Notes: generated by a model from the sequence alone, not told the origin. DNA of 64,000 nt from Rhizobium herbae (GCF_017873135.1 NZ_JAGGJV010000013.1:1-64000); one strand, 5' to 3'. Positions 17,854-26,839 are shown, numbered from the stretch's first letter. Numbers and translations are program-made.

Positions 17854-18570
17854 ATGACGGCGGACTTCAGCCAAATCAGACGGATCGAGCATCTTCCGGC
17901 CCGCATCGCCAGCCATATCGGCAAGGAGATCGCCGAGGGCCGGGTCATGGCCGGCGAGAAGCTGCCGACCGAGCATATTCTGGCCAAGACCTTCGGCGTC
18001 AGCCGCTCCGTGGTGCGCGAGGCGATCGCCCAGCTGCGCAACGAGGGGCTGGTCGAGACCCGCCAAGGTGTCGGTGCTTTCGTCACCGAAGCATTAAGGC
18101 GCGGTTCCATTCGTATTGAGCAGGCGGATCTCCATGACCGCGAGAGCTTTCGTAGCCTCTTCCAGCTCCGCATGCCGCTGGAGATCGAGGCTGCGGGGCT
18201 TGCCGCAGTCCATCACGACGACGCCGATCTGAAGAAGCTGGACGATTCGCTGGCGCGGATGACAGGTGCCGAGAAATGGACCGATCAGGGGATCGTTGCT
18301 GACCTGGTATTTCACCGTGCCCTGGCAGCCGCGACCCACAACGAGTATTATCCGCTGTTTATCGGCTTCATTGCCGAGCGCATCAGCCTTGCCATAAATG
18401 CAGCGCGGGCCGCCGCCGTCCTTGAGGAAATCGTCGAGGTGACGATTGCCGAACACGTCGCCATCCGGGACGCCGTAGCGACACGAGATCCTTTAGTGGC
18501 CCGCACCGCAATGCGCCATCACATCATGGGGGCTGCAGGCCGGCTGGACTTGACGCTCGAGGTATACTGA
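17854..18570 (+). CDS. GntR-family (FadR subfamily) transcriptional regulator
   Basis: A 238-residue regulator with an N-terminal winged helix (IGKEIAEGRVMAGEKLPTE, then FGVSRSVVREAIAQLRNEG) and an all-helical FCD effector domain with Asp/His metal-ligand positions. FadR-type proteins usually bind a carboxylate ligand and derepress catabolic genes. It sits 33 bases after the flavoenzyme gene. The two TTGTC-type palindromes at 16248 and 18682 are its most likely operators, which would let it control both arms of the sugar-acid island. Confidence 0.92.
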   Translation: MTADFSQIRRIEHLPARIASHIGKEIAEGRVMAGEKLPTEHILAKTFGVSRSVVREAIAQLRNEGLVETRQGVGAFVTEALRRGSIRIEQADLHDRESFRSLFQLRMPLEIEAAGLAAVHHDDADLKKLDDSLARMTGAEKWTDQGIVADLVFHRALAAATHNEYYPLFIGFIAERISLAINAARAAAVLEEIVEVTIAEHVAIRDAVATRDPLVARTAMRHHIMGAAGRLDLTLEVY

Positions 18571-18681
18571 AGTCGCCGGTTTGCCCGATCGCCACGGTGC
18601 AGGCCCTTATGGTTTTTCTCGACCCCGGGCCTTGGCCTCTGGACAGGTGGAGTAACTCATACTAGAAATGTGAGTGGAGCG

Positions 18682-18700
18682 TTGTCAGACATCCTGACAA
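18682..18700. promoter_or_regulatory. inverted repeat, candidate second GntR operator
   Basis: Perfect arms TTGTCAG (18682-18688) and CTGACAA (18694-18700) are separated by 5 bases, about 55 bases before the start of the FAH-family gene. The half-site TTGTCxGA also occurs in the palindrome at 16248, supporting a shared regulator. Confidence 0.55.
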
Positions 18701-18754
18701 TAGGGCAAGCTACGCTGGAGGGCAGGCTTTCCCGGAGACTGGGGAGGACTACAT

Positions 18755-19924
18755 TTGAATTCCGGGTATGTATTGCGTGCAGAGTCCATCTTGCCGGATG
18801 ACGTTGCCGATGCTCTTCTGGTCGGACGCGTCTGGTCGAAGGCGAACGCTGGCCCGTGCCCGGTGACAATTTCCGGTGGTCGCGTTCTGGACCTGACGAG
18901 CGTTGCCGCCACCATGTCGGCCCTTCTCGAAACAGAAAACCTTGTAGATATCCTGCGCGATACATCAGGCCTACCAGACCTTGGTGCCCTCGATAGCTTC
19001 CTGTCCGGGGACAACGGCACGGTTCTGGCCCCGATCGACTTGCAGGCCATCAAGGCCGCCGGCGTGACCTTTGCCGACAGCATGCTGGAACGGGTCATCG
19101 AGGAGCAGGCCAAGGGAGACCCGCTGCGAGCCCAAGCCATCCGTGGCAAGCTTGCGCCAGTTCTCGGAGATAGCCTTCGCGGTCTGGTCGCCGGTTCGGA
19201 ACAGGCGGCTAAGGTCAAGAGTCTGCTGCAGGACATGGGCCTCTGGTCGCAATATCTGGAAGTCGGAATCGGCCCCGATGCTGAAATCTTCACCAAGTCT
19301 CAGCCGATGTCGTCCGTCGGTTGTGGCGCTCTTGTCGGCATCCATCCGATTTCGCAATGGAACAATCCGGAGCCGGAAGTGGTCCTCGCGCTGCGCTCGG
19401 ACGGCACGATCGTTGGCGCTTGCCTGGGCAATGACGTAAACCTGCGCGATGTCGAAGGCCGCTCAGCGCTACTGCTCGGCAAGGCCAAGGACAACAACGC
19501 GTCCTGCTCGATCGGCCCCTTCATCCGCCTGTTCGACGACGCCTTCACAATGGAAGACCTGCGCCGCGTCAGGGTCTCGCTTTTGGTGCATGGCGAGGAC
19601 GGCTTCGAGATGACGGGCGAAAGCCCGATGGAAGCTATCAGCCGCTCACCGGAAAACCTCGCCTCGCAGCTGAGAAACCGCAATCACCAGTATCCGGATG
19701 GCGCCGTGCTGTTTCTCGGCACCATGTTTGCTCCCGTCAAGCACCGGCGTGGCACCGGGCTCGGCTTCACCCATGAGGTCGGCGATCGTGTGGAAATATC
19801 GACAAGCAAGCTCGGCCGCCTAGTTAACTGGGTAGAGCGCAGCGATGCCTGTCCGGAATGGACATTCGGCGTCGGAGCACTCATTCGCAACCTGGCCGGT
19901 CGCGGTCTTCTGGAAAAGGCGTGA
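18755..19924 (+). CDS. fumarylacetoacetate hydrolase (FAH) family protein, XylX-like dehydratase candidate
   Basis: The 389-residue product belongs to the FAH superfamily, with the metal-binding core PEPEVVLAL, then LGNDVNLRDVEG and a C-terminal GLGFTHEVGDRVEI strand. Length and features resemble the 2-keto-3-deoxy-D-xylonate dehydratase XylX of the Caulobacter non-phosphorylative pentose pathway, which would pair logically with the IlvD/Edd dehydratase encoded nearby. Other FAH activities, such as C-C hydrolysis, cannot be excluded. The start is TTG 18755 after GGGGAGGA; no upstream ATG is in frame. It leads the TRAP transporter genes. Confidence 0.85.
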   Translation: MNSGYVLRAESILPDDVADALLVGRVWSKANAGPCPVTISGGRVLDLTSVAATMSALLETENLVDILRDTSGLPDLGALDSFLSGDNGTVLAPIDLQAIKAAGVTFADSMLERVIEEQAKGDPLRAQAIRGKLAPVLGDSLRGLVAGSEQAAKVKSLLQDMGLWSQYLEVGIGPDAEIFTKSQPMSSVGCGALVGIHPISQWNNPEPEVVLALRSDGTIVGACLGNDVNLRDVEGRSALLLGKAKDNNASCSIGPFIRLFDDAFTMEDLRRVRVSLLVHGEDGFEMTGESPMEAISRSPENLASQLRNRNHQYPDGAVLFLGTMFAPVKHRRGTGLGFTHEVGDRVEISTSKLGRLVNWVERSDACPEWTFGVGALIRNLAGRGLLEKA

Positions 19925-19932
19925 GGCACACC

Positions 19933-20466
19933 ATGCAAAAGGCAATAGACCTCTTCTACCGCTTCCTCGAGCTTCTGCTCATTGTCCTGCTGTCCGGCAT
20001 GGCGATCATGGTCTTCGTCAACGTAATAATGCGCTACGGCTTCAATTCAGGTTTGAATGTGTCCGAGGAGCTGTCCCGCTACTTCTTCGTCTGGCTGACG
20101 TTCATTGGTGCGGTCGTCGCGTTTCGCGAGCATGGTCATCTCGGCATCGAAACACTTGTGATGTTCCTGTCCCGTCGAGGCCGCATCATCTGCATGGGTC
20201 TTGCAAACCTAGTGATTATCGTTTGCTCGGTCATCTTCTTCTGGGGAACATGGAAGCAGTTTCCGATCAACGCTAGCATGGCAGCCCCAGTGACGGGCAT
20301 GTCTATGATCTGGGTGTACGGAATCGGCCTTTTCACGGGTGCTGGTATGGCCATCATTGCGCTCGAACGCCTGATCCGTTTGCTGACTGGACGTGTTACA
20401 GATGAGGAGATCGCCGCCTTCGCGGGTGAAAACCTGACTATCGAACAGCTGGCGGAGCGTACCTGA
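19933..20466 (+). CDS. TRAP transporter small permease (DctQ-type)
   Basis: A 177-residue inner-membrane protein with four hydrophobic helices and the typical DctQ features, including VNVIMRYGFN after the first helix and EELSRYFFVWLTFIGAVVAF in the second. The small subunit pairs with the large DctM permease to move a carboxylate with Na+ after delivery by a periplasmic binding protein. ATG 19933 lies 9 bases after the FAH gene; the next gene starts at the last base of this one. Confidence 0.92.
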   Translation: MQKAIDLFYRFLELLLIVLLSGMAIMVFVNVIMRYGFNSGLNVSEELSRYFFVWLTFIGAVVAFREHGHLGIETLVMFLSRRGRIICMGLANLVIIVCSVIFFWGTWKQFPINASMAAPVTGMSMIWVYGIGLFTGAGMAIIALERLIRLLTGRVTDEEIAAFAGENLTIEQLAERT

Positions 20467-21743
20467 TGACCCTTCTCATCTTTATCGGGTCGCTACTGGG
20501 TGCGATGGCGATTGGCGTACCCGTGGCCTTCGCGTTGATGTTTTGTGGCGTCATCCTCATGTGGTTCATGGGCATGTTCAACACGCAGATTATTGCGCAA
20601 AACATGATTGCCGGAGCCGACACTTTTACGCTTCTGGCCATTCCCTTCTTCATTCTCGCCGGTGAATTGATGAATTCCGGCGGGTTGTCCCGCCGCATCA
20701 TTGATTTCGCGATCGCCTGCGTGGGTCATATCCGCGGCGGTCTCGGGATCGTGGCCATTATGGCAGCCATTATCATGGCGAGTATTTCCGGCTCAGCGGC
20801 GGCGGATACGGCTGCTCTTGCTGCCATTCTTCTGCCGATGATGGCAAAAGCCGGGTACAACGTACCCCGCGCTGGCGGCCTGATTGCAGCCGGCGGCATC
20901 ATTGCCCCAGTCATCCCGCCATCCATGGCTTTCATTGTTTTCGGTGTCGCGGCAAACGTGTCGATCACCCAGCTGTTCATGGCCGGTATCGTGCCCGGCA
21001 TCATGATGGGTCTATCCCTTGTTGTCGCCTGGCTGATTGTTGTTCGCAAAGACAACGTCCAGCCTCTACCCAAGGCGCTGATGTCGGAGCGACTGACGGC
21101 GACCGGCCGGGCCCTTTGGGCGTTGGGCATGCCAGTGATCATCCTCGGGGGTATTAAGGCCGGCATCATGACACCAACCGAGGCGGCCGTGATCGCTGCT
21201 GCCTATGCCATGTTTGTCGGCATGGTGATCTACCGGGAACTGAAACCCAGAGATCTGCCGCGTGTCATTTTGCAGGCTGCCAAGACGACGTCAGTCATCA
21301 TGTTCCTTGTCTGCGCCGCGCTCGTCTCGGCATGGCTGATTACAGCGGCGAATATTCCGGCTGAAATCGCCGGCTATATCGAGCCGTTGATCGACCGCCC
21401 AATGCTTTTGATGTTCGTGATCATGGTCCTCGTGCTGGTCGTCGGCACAGCGCTCGACTTGACGCCGACCATCCTGATTTTAACACCAGTTTTGATGCCG
21501 ATAATTAAGCAAGCAGGCATCGACCCGGTCTATTTCGGCGTGATGTTCATCATGAACAACTGCATCGGCCTGATCACACCGCCGGTCGGCGTCGTGCTCA
21601 ATGTCGTCAGTGGCGTCGGACGCATACCGCTCGGCAAAGTTACCGCCGGCGTCTGGCCGTTCCTGCTGGCGCAAACCATCGTGCTCTTTCTCTTGGTCCT
21701 ATTTCCGGACCTCGTGCTCGTGCCTGCACGCTGGCTGCATTAG
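20466..21743 (+). CDS. TRAP transporter large permease (DctM-type)
   Basis: A 425-residue polytopic protein with about twelve membrane helices and the DctM signatures: the IPFFILAGELMNSGG segment, SISGSAAADTAA (the conserved Ser/Asp/Thr-rich translocation segment) and PVIPPSMAFIVFG. A mirrored second half carries LDLTPTILILTPVLMP and NCIGLITPPVGVVLNV. It forms the transport channel with the DctQ subunit encoded just upstream (1-base overlap). Substrate is probably the sugar acid degraded by the surrounding enzymes. Confidence 0.95.
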   Translation: MTLLIFIGSLLGAMAIGVPVAFALMFCGVILMWFMGMFNTQIIAQNMIAGADTFTLLAIPFFILAGELMNSGGLSRRIIDFAIACVGHIRGGLGIVAIMAAIIMASISGSAAADTAALAAILLPMMAKAGYNVPRAGGLIAAGGIIAPVIPPSMAFIVFGVAANVSITQLFMAGIVPGIMMGLSLVVAWLIVVRKDNVQPLPKALMSERLTATGRALWALGMPVIILGGIKAGIMTPTEAAVIAAAYAMFVGMVIYRELKPRDLPRVILQAAKTTSVIMFLVCAALVSAWLITAANIPAEIAGYIEPLIDRPMLLMFVIMVLVLVVGTALDLTPTILILTPVLMPIIKQAGIDPVYFGVMFIMNNCIGLITPPVGVVLNVVSGVGRIPLGKVTAGVWPFLLAQTIVLFLLVLFPDLVLVPARWLH

Positions 21744-21790
21744 CAGCCGGTGACGACAACTGTCTCACTTGACCATCCAGGGAGGATACT

Positions 21791-22795
21791 ATGAGAAAAC
21801 TGCTTCTAGCCACCACCGCGATCGCCTTCGGCCTGTCGGCCGCAGTTCCGGCTTTCGCCGAATTCAATGACCGCAACATCCGCATTTCGAACGGCATCAA
21901 CGCCGACCACCCGGTCGGCAACGGCATCAAGGCGATGCAGGCCTGCCTCGACGAAAAGTCCGGCGGCAAGCTCAAGATCACGGCATTCTGGGGCGGCGCG
22001 CTTGGCGGTGATCTTCAGGCAACCCAGGCGCTACGCTCGGGCGTTCAGGAAGGCGTCGTCACCTCGTCTTCGCCGCTGGTCGGCATCATCCCGGCACTCG
22101 GCGTCTTCGACCTGCCCTTCCTGTTCGGTACGCCGCAGGAGGCCTATACGGTGCTTGACGGTAAGTTTGGCGACATGATGAACGAGAAGCTGGCCGCCGC
22201 CGGCCTCGTCAATCTCGCCTATTGGGAGAACGGTTTCCGCAACCTGTCGAACTCCGTTCGTCCGGTCACCAAGTGGGAAGACTTCTCGGGGATGAAGGTT
22301 CGCGTCATGCAGAACAACATCTTCCTCGACACTTTCCAGAACCTGGGCGCAAACGCCACGCCGATGGCATTTGGTGAAGTCTTCTCGGCACTGGAAACCA
22401 ATGCGATCGACGCCCAGGAAAATCCCTATGTGACGATCGATACCTCGAAGTTCTTCGAGGTTCAGAAATACATCACCGAGACGAACCACGCATACACGCC
22501 ATTCCTACTGCTGTTTTCCAAGGCGATCTTCGATACCTACACGCCGGAAGAACAGGCAGCCCTGCGTGAATGCGCGGTGGTTGGCCGTGACGAAGAGCGC
22601 AAGGTCATCCAGGATCTGAACCAGAAATCACTGGCGAAGATCAAGGACGCCGGCCTCGCCGTCAACACGCTGTCGCCTGAAGAACAGGTTCGTATCCGCG
22701 AAAAATCAATGATTGTTTACGACAAACACAAGGCCGAAATCGGCGCCGACGTCGTGGACGCCATCCTGGCGGAGCTTGCCGCAATCCGCAAATAA
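21791..22795 (+). CDS. TRAP transporter periplasmic substrate-binding protein (DctP-type)
   Basis: A 334-residue DctP-family protein. The first 23 residues are a Sec signal peptide with cleavage predicted after AFA. Features include ADHPVGNGIKAM near the N-terminus, KVRVMQNNIFLD with the conserved Arg that binds the ligand carboxylate, and NAIDAQENPY near the hinge. It captures the ligand in the periplasm for the DctQM permease. The gene ends the operon and is followed by a clear intrinsic terminator. Confidence 0.95.
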   Translation: MRKLLLATTAIAFGLSAAVPAFAEFNDRNIRISNGINADHPVGNGIKAMQACLDEKSGGKLKITAFWGGALGGDLQATQALRSGVQEGVVTSSSPLVGIIPALGVFDLPFLFGTPQEAYTVLDGKFGDMMNEKLAAAGLVNLAYWENGFRNLSNSVRPVTKWEDFSGMKVRVMQNNIFLDTFQNLGANATPMAFGEVFSALETNAIDAQENPYVTIDTSKFFEVQKYITETNHAYTPFLLLFSKAIFDTYTPEEQAALRECAVVGRDEERKVIQDLNQKSLAKIKDAGLAVNTLSPEEQVRIREKSMIVYDKHKAEIGADVVDAILAELAAIRK

Positions 22796-22822
22796 GGCGA
22801 ATTGCTTTCAACTTCTGAAAAA

Positions 22823-22860
22823 GGGGACCGAGCCTAGCGCTTTGGTCCCCGTCTTTTTTT
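22823..22860 (+). terminator. Rho-independent terminator after the TRAP operon
   Basis: GGGGACC (22823-22829) pairs with GGTCCCC (22844-22850), and the stem is followed by a run of seven T (22854-22860). It lies 27 bases beyond the DctP stop codon and separates this operon from the converging EamA gene. Confidence 0.88.
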
Positions 22861-22893
22861 GATCGGCTCGCATGCCGCACAAACCGTTCCAAC

Positions 22894-23814
22894 TCACTCG
22901 GGAACCGCCGGCAACACAGCTTCTCGCTTCTGGAGTTGCCGCTCGCGGAAGAAGATGAAGAGGCCCGAGGCGACGATAAGCATCGCGCCGACCAGCATGC
23001 CCAACCGAGGCACGTCGTCGAAGAAGATCCACCCGAATACCACCGCCCAGAGCAGCAGCGTATATTGCAGTGGCGCCACAGTCGCAGCATCCGAGATCTT
23101 CAGGGCGCGGTTGACCAGCATATGGGCTGCCATTGCGACGATACCCAGCAGACCGAGCAGCGCCAGATCGAAAGCGGAGGAAATCGGCGCCCAATCGTAC
23201 GGCGCGAAGGCCAGGCCTACGAGTGCCGCCCCGGCCACCTGGAAGAACACCAGCGTCTTGTCCGGCGTGTTGCGCAGGCCGCGTCCGGACAGCAGCATGA
23301 AGGCAAAGGCACCGCTGCCGACAATCGAGATGAGAGCCGGCAAAGTGAACATTGCCTTCGACGGCTCGAGCGTGATGATGACGCCGACAAAACCGGCAGC
23401 GATCGCGCACCAGCGCCGCCACCCGACGGTCTCGCCGAGCAGCAGTGGCGCCGCCGCCGCCACATAGATCGGTGCTGCCAGCCAGTAGGTCATCACATCG
23501 GCCAGCGGCAGATACATCACCGCATAATAGAAGCAGAAAACCTCCATGGTGGAAAAGGCCACACGGGCGAACTGCATCCATGGCCGCTCGGCCGAGGTGA
23601 TGGATGTGAGACCGGCCTGCCAGAGGAATGGCGCCAGAATGATCAGTGCAGCAAGACTGCGGATGAGGATCACCTGTCCCAGCCCGTAGCTCGCCACTAG
23701 CCACTTTCCCATGGCATCGTTGACGGCAAACATCAGCATGCCGAGCAGCATGATGAGCGGACCCGCCATCGCCGAAGCTCCCAGTCCGGCGGCGCGGGTT
23801 TCTATAGTTGTCAC
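22894..23814 (-). CDS. EamA/DMT-family transporter
   Basis: A 306-residue membrane protein with ten predicted helices in two EamA repeats. The first repeat has MFAVNDAMGKWLVASYG and the second VGAMLIVASGLFIFFRE at its end. Members export or import amino acids, sugars or other metabolites and the substrate cannot be predicted. It is the last gene of a leftward operon behind an enolase-superfamily dehydratase and a GntR regulator, with 33 bases to the dehydratase gene, so it may move a related sugar acid. Confidence 0.9.
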   Translation of the reverse strand: MTTIETRAAGLGASAMAGPLIMLLGMLMFAVNDAMGKWLVASYGLGQVILIRSLAALIILAPFLWQAGLTSITSAERPWMQFARVAFSTMEVFCFYYAVMYLPLADVMTYWLAAPIYVAAAAPLLLGETVGWRRWCAIAAGFVGVIITLEPSKAMFTLPALISIVGSGAFAFMLLSGRGLRNTPDKTLVFFQVAGAALVGLAFAPYDWAPISSAFDLALLGLLGIVAMAAHMLVNRALKISDAATVAPLQYTLLLWAVVFGWIFFDDVPRLGMLVGAMLIVASGLFIFFRERQLQKREAVLPAVPE

Positions 23815-23847
23815 TCAAAACCTCCCAATATTCTTTTCGTTCAAGCG

Positions 23848-25050
23848 TTACAGGCTGGCCGCATCGGAAAGATGGCGGCTCACCGTAAAGGCGCGATCCA
23901 GTTCCGGATTGAGCTCCATGCCAAGGCCCGGCCCCGGCGGAACGGTGATCATGCCATTCTTGACTTCCGGCAAAGCCGTTACGAGATCCCGGTACCAAGT
24001 GCGATAGAAAGCACGCACACTTTCCTGGACCAGTGCATTCGGCGCGTTGAGCGACAGATGGGTGGACGCGCAGAGCACCACCGGACCCGTGCAGTCATGC
24101 GGCGCCACCGGCAGGTGCCAAGCCTCGGCCATCGAGGCGATCTTGCGCGCCTCCGACAGGCCGCCACACCAGGAAATGTCGAGCATCATCACGCCGGCTA
24201 CCCCGGTCTCCAGAAGATCGCGGAACGCCCAGCGCGAGCCTAGCGTTTCCGATGCCGAAATCGGCGCCGGCGAAACCTCCGCATAGCGGGCAAGGCTCGA
24301 CAGGCTGTCCATCTTGATCGGATCTTCATGCCAGAAGGTCTGATAGGGTGTCAGTGCTTTGGCGATCTGCATGGCCGGCAGAAGCTGCCACATGGAATGG
24401 AACTCGACCATGATGTCCATCTTGTCGCCGACGGCCGCGCGGATCTTCTCGAAGGGCTGCAGAGCCTGCTTCAGGTCCGGCATCGAGATGTACTGGCCAC
24501 GAGTCTTTTCCGCAGCGGCGTCGAACGGCCAGATCTTCATCGCCGTGATGCCCTCATCGAGCAGCGAACGGGCAAGCTCGTCGGCGTTGTGCAGGAAGCC
24601 GTTGAGGTCGTCATAATAACGCCCTTCCGACAGACCGTAGTTGGCGGTCGTCTGCCCTGTCGCCTTCTTGATATATTCTGTCCCTGCACAGGTATTGTAG
24701 GTGCGGATCTCGCGACGCGTGAAGCCGCCCAGCAGCTGCGCGATCGGCATGCCCGTCGCCTTGCCAAAAATGTCCCACAGCGCGATGTCGAAGGCCGAAT
24801 TGCCGCGCACTTCGACACCTGACGAACGAAACCCGAGATAGCCGACCAGATCTGCGGCCAGCAGATCAATCTGCAGGGGATCGCGACCGATCACCCTCGG
24901 CGCAATATATTCGTGCACATAGGCCTCGACCGTCTCCGCGCCGAAAAACGTCTCGCCAAGGCCGGTAATCCCCTCATCGGTATGGACCAGTAGCCAGAGA
25001 AGATTGGCGCGCTCCGCGACGCGCACGGTTTCAAGCCCGGTGATTTTCAT
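23848..25050 (-). CDS. enolase-superfamily (mandelate racemase/muconate lactonizing type) sugar-acid dehydratase
   Basis: A 400-residue enzyme. The barrel's three metal ligands are visible as E216 (MVEFHS), E242 (WHEDPI) and E268 (SASETL). K172 (AMKIWPF) and an Asp-His dyad at D291 (LDISWCGG) and H318 (VAPHDC) can serve as acid/base residues. This layout fits acid-sugar dehydratases of the mandelate racemase subgroup, which form 2-keto-3-deoxy acids. Which aldonate is used is not determinable here. It lies 21 bases after its GntR regulator gene and shares that operon. Confidence 0.9.
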   Translation of the reverse strand: MKITGLETVRVAERANLLWLLVHTDEGITGLGETFFGAETVEAYVHEYIAPRVIGRDPLQIDLLAADLVGYLGFRSSGVEVRGNSAFDIALWDIFGKATGMPIAQLLGGFTRREIRTYNTCAGTEYIKKATGQTTANYGLSEGRYYDDLNGFLHNADELARSLLDEGITAMKIWPFDAAAEKTRGQYISMPDLKQALQPFEKIRAAVGDKMDIMVEFHSMWQLLPAMQIAKALTPYQTFWHEDPIKMDSLSSLARYAEVSPAPISASETLGSRWAFRDLLETGVAGVMMLDISWCGGLSEARKIASMAEAWHLPVAPHDCTGPVVLCASTHLSLNAPNALVQESVRAFYRTWYRDLVTALPEVKNGMITVPPGPGLGMELNPELDRAFTVSRHLSDAASL

Positions 25051-25071
25051 AGCCGTCTCCTGTTGGGAATG

Positions 25072-25785
25072 TCACACGAGGCCTGCCGTTAGCAGCGCCT
25101 TGATACTTTGATCGAAATGCCGGTTCATTAGAGCGGCAGCGATCTGCGGATCGCCCGCAAGGATCGCCTGGGCGAGCTCGACATGGAGAGCATTCATCGC
25201 CCGGCGCTCGTCGTCATTGGTGCGGCTTTTCCAGCCGATCGGCCAGGTCTGGCGCGTCACGCCCTGAAACGCTCCGATGATTAGCGCGAAGACCGGATTG
25301 CGCGAGGCGCGGGCTATCGCAATGTGAAAGGCAAGATCATGCTCCATGATCTCCACCGGATCGCCGAATGCCCGTTCCATCGCCTGAGCGTGACCAAGGA
25401 CAAGCAACGCTTCTGCCTCAGTGCGCCGGAGCGCCGCCAGCGCTGCCGTACGCGCTTCGATGGTACGCCGCACATCATAGATCTGCTGGATGTCGATCTG
25501 TTCGGTGCTGACGCCATGCTCAATCATCAGCGCCACGGAGGCATCGTCCAGTTGGGCAACCGTTGGGCGCTTGCCAGCACCAAGATCGACGAGACGAAGC
25601 GCCGCCAGCGAGCGCAGCGCCTCGCGGATCACTGTCCGCGACACCTGCAGCTGTTCTGACAGTGCTGCCTCGGCCGGCAGACGATCGCCCGGCTTCAGGT
25701 CTTGGTCGCGTATCAAACGCGTTATTGATGCAATCGCACCGGTGACGAAATCACCGACGGGGACAGGGCCGTTAGCGTGAGGCAT
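25072..25785 (-). CDS. GntR-family (FadR subfamily) transcriptional regulator
   Basis: A 237-residue regulator with an N-terminal winged helix (DLKPGDRLPAEAALSEQLQ, then VSRTVIREALRSLAALRLV) and an FCD helical domain (HDLAFHIAIARAS, then the HVELAQAILAGDP segment with metal-site His residues). It heads the operon with the enolase-superfamily dehydratase and EamA transporter and probably represses it until a sugar acid binds. A perfect 11-base palindrome 26 bases upstream of its start is a candidate autoregulatory site. Confidence 0.92.
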   Translation of the reverse strand: MPHANGPVPVGDFVTGAIASITRLIRDQDLKPGDRLPAEAALSEQLQVSRTVIREALRSLAALRLVDLGAGKRPTVAQLDDASVALMIEHGVSTEQIDIQQIYDVRRTIEARTAALAALRRTEAEALLVLGHAQAMERAFGDPVEIMEHDLAFHIAIARASRNPVFALIIGAFQGVTRQTWPIGWKSRTNDDERRAMNALHVELAQAILAGDPQIAAALMNRHFDQSIKALLTAGLV

Positions 25786-25810
25786 GAGCCATCCTCTATC
25801 TTTACCAAAC

Positions 25811-25821
25811 CTGTAATACAG
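25811..25821. promoter_or_regulatory. palindrome CTGTAATACAG, candidate GntR operator
   Basis: CTGTA-A-TACAG is perfectly symmetrical and lies just upstream of the regulator's ATG (25785). TGTA-N-TACA cores are common in FadR-subfamily operators. Its sequence differs from the TTGTC-type sites at 16248 and 18682, consistent with a different regulator. Confidence 0.5.
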
Positions 25822-26318
25822 CTTTTGCCAAATATGAAGCCTGTTTTACTTCTGCCCAGTGGCCCGGAAGCGTGCTTGGCCAGTCTTTTTGCAGACGCGT
25901 TCCAGCGTCTGGACCACGCCCTCGCCACGGTAGGTGACCGCCCGCGTCGGTTGCCGGGCAATAGCGGGAATGGATATCCCTGCAAACTGGCCTGGTGGCA
26001 GTCATGGCCGCGGTTCACCGGCGCGATTGCCGATACCGGGACCCGGGCTTATCAAATCGCACTGCTGCAAGGCTTGTGGAGTCGACGCGCCGTATGAGGA
26101 CGGCCACGACGCGGGCAAAAGGGTCAAACTCGCCATCGATCGCATGGCGACGCAACTGGACGGCCGCAAGCTCGATATGGGTCAGCATGGGGTGTCGATA
26201 GCGGAGGATACGGACACCATCAAGCTCGCCCAAGCGAGCATTGTCGGCTTTTCCTGACATTTACCCCCTCGAAGCGCTGAAGAAAATGGCACGTCGACTT
26301 CGCCTGACAGGCCTATTG
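25822..26318. other. gap of about 500 bases with a possible gene fragment
   Basis: No complete gene is supported. A plus-strand frame ending at TGA 26255-26257 encodes a protein-like tail (AIDRMATQLDGRKLDMGQ, then TDTIKLAQASIVGF) that I cannot assign. It has no convincing start, and its upstream part shows no conserved features. It is probably the 3' end of a lost gene at the edge of the insertion-sequence zone. Confidence 0.35.
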
Positions 26319-26806
26319 TTATTCACTTTGCCGGAAGTTGCGAACCCGATCGAACAGCACGGCAAGCACGATGGCACTGCCGATGAAGGTGCCTTGCCAG
26401 AAGGCGTTGATGCTCAGTAAGCCGAGATTGTTGCGGATCACCTCGATCAGTGCGGCCCCGATCAGCGCGCCGGAGGCAGTGCCGACGCCACCGGCCAGGT
26501 TAGCGCCGCCGATGACTGCGGCAGCAATGACCTGGAGTTCCATTCCGGCGCCGATATTGGTGGTGACGGCTCCAAGCCAGCCTGTTTGAATGATGCCGGC
26601 GATCCCCGCCGACACGATGCCTGCGGTCAGCGCCATAGCGAATGCCCCCCAGAAGGTAACGCGAGCAGTGGCTTTGAGGACATGCGCGCCGCCTGCCTTC
26701 GCGCCAATTGCGCCAAGCAGCGCAAGAAACAGCAACGAAGCTATCGCGACCGCGTAGATCAGCATCGAAGCGGGCGAAAGGACGACCATGAGCAGGAGAG
26801 CTGGCT
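26319..26806 (-). pseudogene. chimeric pseudogene: VIT/CCC1-like segment fused to ABC sugar permease tail
   Basis: The frame encodes about 160 residues with two unrelated halves. The first 60 or so (SPASMLIYAVAIASLLFLAL, then GAKAGGAHVLKATARV and WGAFAMALTAGI) look like the C-terminal end of a VIT/CCC1-family membrane transporter. The remainder (GAGMELQVIAAAVIGGANL, then GALIGAALIEVIRNNLGLL and GSAIVLAVLFDRVRNF) is the C-terminus of an RbsC-type permease (BPD_transp_2). They are joined in frame near position 26600. The 5' side stops at the IS3 remnant. Neither half is complete, so function is unlikely. Confidence 0.65.
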
Positions 26807-26839
26807 CGGGAAATCTTTACAGTCAGGATAAGTGGAATT

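Noticed and set aside
22808..23998. 396-codon minus-strand frame overlapping the EamA gene in another frame
   Set aside because: Gly/Arg/His-rich translation; the EamA frame shows ten proper membrane helices and a normal start.
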